The notes under the pieces: generated by a model | What the model was told of the DNA's origin: nothing | The model's input: the letters and a program-made list of their open reading frames with translations, nothing else | Databases searched by the model: none | DNA from: Methylobacterium sp. J-068 | GTDB taxonomy: Bacteria > Pseudomonadota > Alphaproteobacteria > Rhizobiales > Beijerinckiaceae | Assembly (NCBI RefSeq): GCF_022829445.1 | Contig: NZ_JAKSXY010000106.1 | Coordinates: 32,736 to 96,735, forward strand | Direction of reading: 5' to 3' | Length of the DNA: 64,000 nucleotides | Part shown: piece after piece, positions 62,205-64,000 of the stretch | How positions within the stretch are numbered: the first letter of the stretch is position 1 | Layout of the letters: every line of letters begins with the position of its first letter | Program-made: the position numbers and the translations under genes

Positions 62205-64000
62205 CGACGGGTGTCTCACCGGACCGCCGCGCCGCCCTCGCCCGCCTCCTGCGGGAGGATGCCGACACGACCGACGCCATCCCGCGCCGTTCACCGGGCG
62301 CGTCCGCCCCCCTCTCGGCGGCGCAGCAGCGCCTGTGGTTCCTGCAGTGCTACGAGCCGGACAGCGCGGCCTACAATTCCGTGCGCGCCTTCCGGCTGAC
62401 GGGCGACCTCGACGCACGCGCCCTGGAGGCCGCCTTCCGGCGCCTGATCGCGCGCCACGACGTCCTGCGCACGGTCATCGCGGAGGAGGACGGCACGCCG
62501 GTGCAGCGCGCCCTGCCACAGGTCGACTTCGCCCTCGCGTCCCTCGATGGGGAAGCCCCCCTGCGCGACCGGCTCCTGGCCTTCGGCCGCCGGCCCTTCG
62601 ATCTCACCCGGGCGCCGCCCCTGCGGGTCGGCCTCGCGCACGAGCCCGACGGCAGCCACGCTCTCCTCGTCGTCGTCCATCACATCGCCGCCGACGCCTG
62701 GTCGCATGGCCGGCTCCTCGGCGACCTCGCGCAGGCCTACCGCGCGGCCCTGGCCGACGGCGAAGGGTGCCCATTGCCCGCCCCGAGCCTCGCCTACGCG
62801 GATTTCGCGGCCTGGCAGCGCGCGCGCTTCGATGGCGCGGAAGGCCGGGCGACCCTGGAGCGCTGGTCGCGCTACCTCGGGGAATCGGTGCCGGTCCTCG
62901 CCCTGCCCGTGGACCATCCCCGGACGGCGCGCGCCGACAGGCCCGGCGGCCGGGTCGATTTCACCCTGCCCGACGCCCTGTGCCGGACCATCACCGATCT
63001 CTGCCAGAACCGGGGTCTCACGCCGTTCGTGGTGCTTCTGGCCGCGTGGCAGATCCTGCTCGGGCGCCTGAGCGGCCAGACCGATTTCGCCGTCGGCGTC
63101 CCCAACGCCGCGCGCAACCGGCCGGAGCTGCACGACCTCGTCGGCTTCTTCGTCAACACCCAGGTCTATCGTGTCCGCCTCGATCCGCAGGTGCGCTTCC
63201 TCGACCTGTGCGACCGCCTGCGCGGCGAAGCCCTGGCCTTCCTGGCCGATGCCGATGTCCCGTTCGAGCGCCTGATCGCCGAGGCCGACATCGTCCGCGA
63301 TCTCCAGCACACGCCGGTGTTCCAGGCCGCATTCAACCTGCGTCCGGCCCGCGACGGCGCCGCCCTGGCCCTGGACGGTCTCACCGCCGCCCGCCTCGAC
63401 TTCGACATCGGGAGCGCCAAGTTCGACCTGACCCTGGACCTCGCGGTGTCGGCCGCCGGCATCGACGGCCAGATCGAGTACGATGCCGGCCTCATCGACG
63501 CCGCCACGGCCGCGCGCTGGCGCGACCATTTCGTGACCCTGCTGGTAGGCCTCGTGGCCGCCCCCGAGCGCCCGATCCAGGCCGTGTCCCTGCTGGCGCC
63601 GCAGGATGTGGCGGAACTCTCCCGGTTCAACGCCACGGCGCAGAGCTTCCCGCCGGCCGCCACGGTGCTGGAGCGCATCGCCGCGCAGGCCCGGGCCGCG
63701 CCCGGGGCCATCGCCGTGGTCGATGACCGCGAACGCCTGACCCGCTCTGATCTCGACGCCCGCGCGGCCCGCCTCGCCCGACGCCTCGCCCGGGCCGGGG
63801 CCGGACCCGACACCCTCGTCGGCCTCGCCCTGGAGCGCTCCTGCGACCTTCTCGTCGCGACCCTCGCCATCCTCAAGGCCGGCGCCGCCTTCCTGCCCCT
63901 GGTCCCCGACCTGCCTCGCCCTCGCCTGGACGAGATGGTCCGCGACAGTGGCCTGCGCCTCCTCGTCACCACCACGGCCCTGGCCGCCGCCTGGCCCGGC
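62201..64000 (+). CDS. NRPS 3: condensation - adenylation start (partial, cut by window end)
   Basis: An open frame of 600 codons without stop to the window edge, starting in the NRPS 2 stop (ATGA). A short helical start (DRRAALARLLRED, docking-like) precedes a condensation domain (about residues 38-460; LSAAQQRLWFLQ) with VVHHIAADAWS (His160, His161, Asp165; the usual Gly is Ala). From about residue 470 an adenylation domain begins (NATAQSFPPAATVLERIAAQA). Its substrate residues lie beyond the edge. Confidence 0.93.
   Translation, partial: MTTGVSPDRRAALARLLREDADTTDAIPRRSPGASAPLSAAQQRLWFLQCYEPDSAAYNSVRAFRLTGDLDARALEAAFRRLIARHDVLRTVIAEEDGTPVQRALPQVDFALASLDGEAPLRDRLLAFGRRPFDLTRAPPLRVGLAHEPDGSHALLVVVHHIAADAWSHGRLLGDLAQAYRAALADGEGCPLPAPSLAYADFAAWQRARFDGAEGRATLERWSRYLGESVPVLALPVDHPRTARADRPGGRVDFTLPDALCRTITDLCQNRGLTPFVVLLAAWQILLGRLSGQTDFAVGVPNAARNRPELHDLVGFFVNTQVYRVRLDPQVRFLDLCDRLRGEALAFLADADVPFERLIAEADIVRDLQHTPVFQAAFNLRPARDGAALALDGLTAARLDFDIGSAKFDLTLDLAVSAAGIDGQIEYDAGLIDAATAARWRDHFVTLLVGLVAAPERPIQAVSLLAPQDVAELSRFNATAQSFPPAATVLERIAAQARAAPGAIAVVDDRERLTRSDLDARAARLARRLARAGAGPDTLVGLALERSCDLLVATLAILKAGAAFLPLVPDLPRPRLDEMVRDSGLRLLVTTTALAAAWPG

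Noticed and set aside
1..64000. CRISPR arrays, insertion sequences, rRNA genes and prophage genes
   Set aside because: No regularly spaced direct repeats, no transposase, integrase or phage-type proteins and no rRNA sequence were recognised on either strand.

Overview
The window is high-GC DNA with the gene content of an alphaproteobacterium, most like the Methylobacterium/Methylorubrum group of the Rhizobiales. This rests on gene order (rlpA, a DacC-type carboxypeptidase, tmk, holB, metG, tatD), a CtrA-type TTAA-N7-TTAA site, CobF, and several molybdenum hydroxylases. The genus is an inference; no rRNA is present.

Layout. 1-6153: the tail of an unknown gene, an OhrR-type MarR regulator, a NUDIX hydrolase, tRNA-Thr(GGT), a PsiE-like membrane protein and a large two-domain glycosyltransferase. 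6689-7945: a DadA-type D-amino acid dehydrogenase. 8068-14381 (minus strand): one translationally coupled operon that joins a periplasmic xanthine-oxidase-family molybdenum enzyme (Fe-S subunit, Tat-exported Mo subunit, small cytochrome c) to soxF-soxX-soxY-soxZ-soxA. It faces a divergent Crp/Fnr regulator. 15779-18489: a coupled set of DoxX, cupin-like, SMP-30 and glyoxalase-like genes, divergent from a GMC oxidoreductase plus esterase pair. 21252-23927: a hybrid histidine kinase. 24314-28132: a PaoABC-type aldehyde oxidoreductase. 28208-34076: a heavy-metal RND efflux operon with a DUF305 protein and a Cys/His-rich exported protein. 34197-37133: cobF, a ClpP-fold periplasmic protein and a PAS protein. 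37481-38417: a ParA plus ribbon-helix-helix pair behind a CtrA-type site. 38806-46886: cell-wall and housekeeping genes. 46948-47841: an SGNH hydrolase.

48184-64000, running off the right edge, is the most interesting region: a non-ribosomal peptide locus with all the marks of an acylated (amphiphilic) hydroxamate/beta-hydroxyaspartate siderophore. It has an ornithine N5-monooxygenase and a GNAT acyltransferase on one strand. Divergent from these are MbtH, a type II thioesterase, a stand-alone Fe(II)/2-oxoglutarate hydroxylase, a PvdE/SyrD-type exporter and three NRPS genes. The first NRPS is fatty acyl-AMP ligase - carrier - condensation - fused hydroxylase. The second is a condensation-like domain without its catalytic histidines, an adenylation domain whose code can be read as DLTKIGHVGK (aspartate), and a carrier. 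The third begins a new condensation-adenylation module and is cut by the window end. Adjacent genes on the plus side overlap by 1-4 bases, so the set is probably one transcript. The architecture predicts a fatty-acyl-(beta-hydroxy)Asp start followed by further residues, including N-hydroxy-ornithine, as in the cupriachelin/taiwachelin/serobactin class.

No rRNA, CRISPR array, transposase or phage gene was seen.
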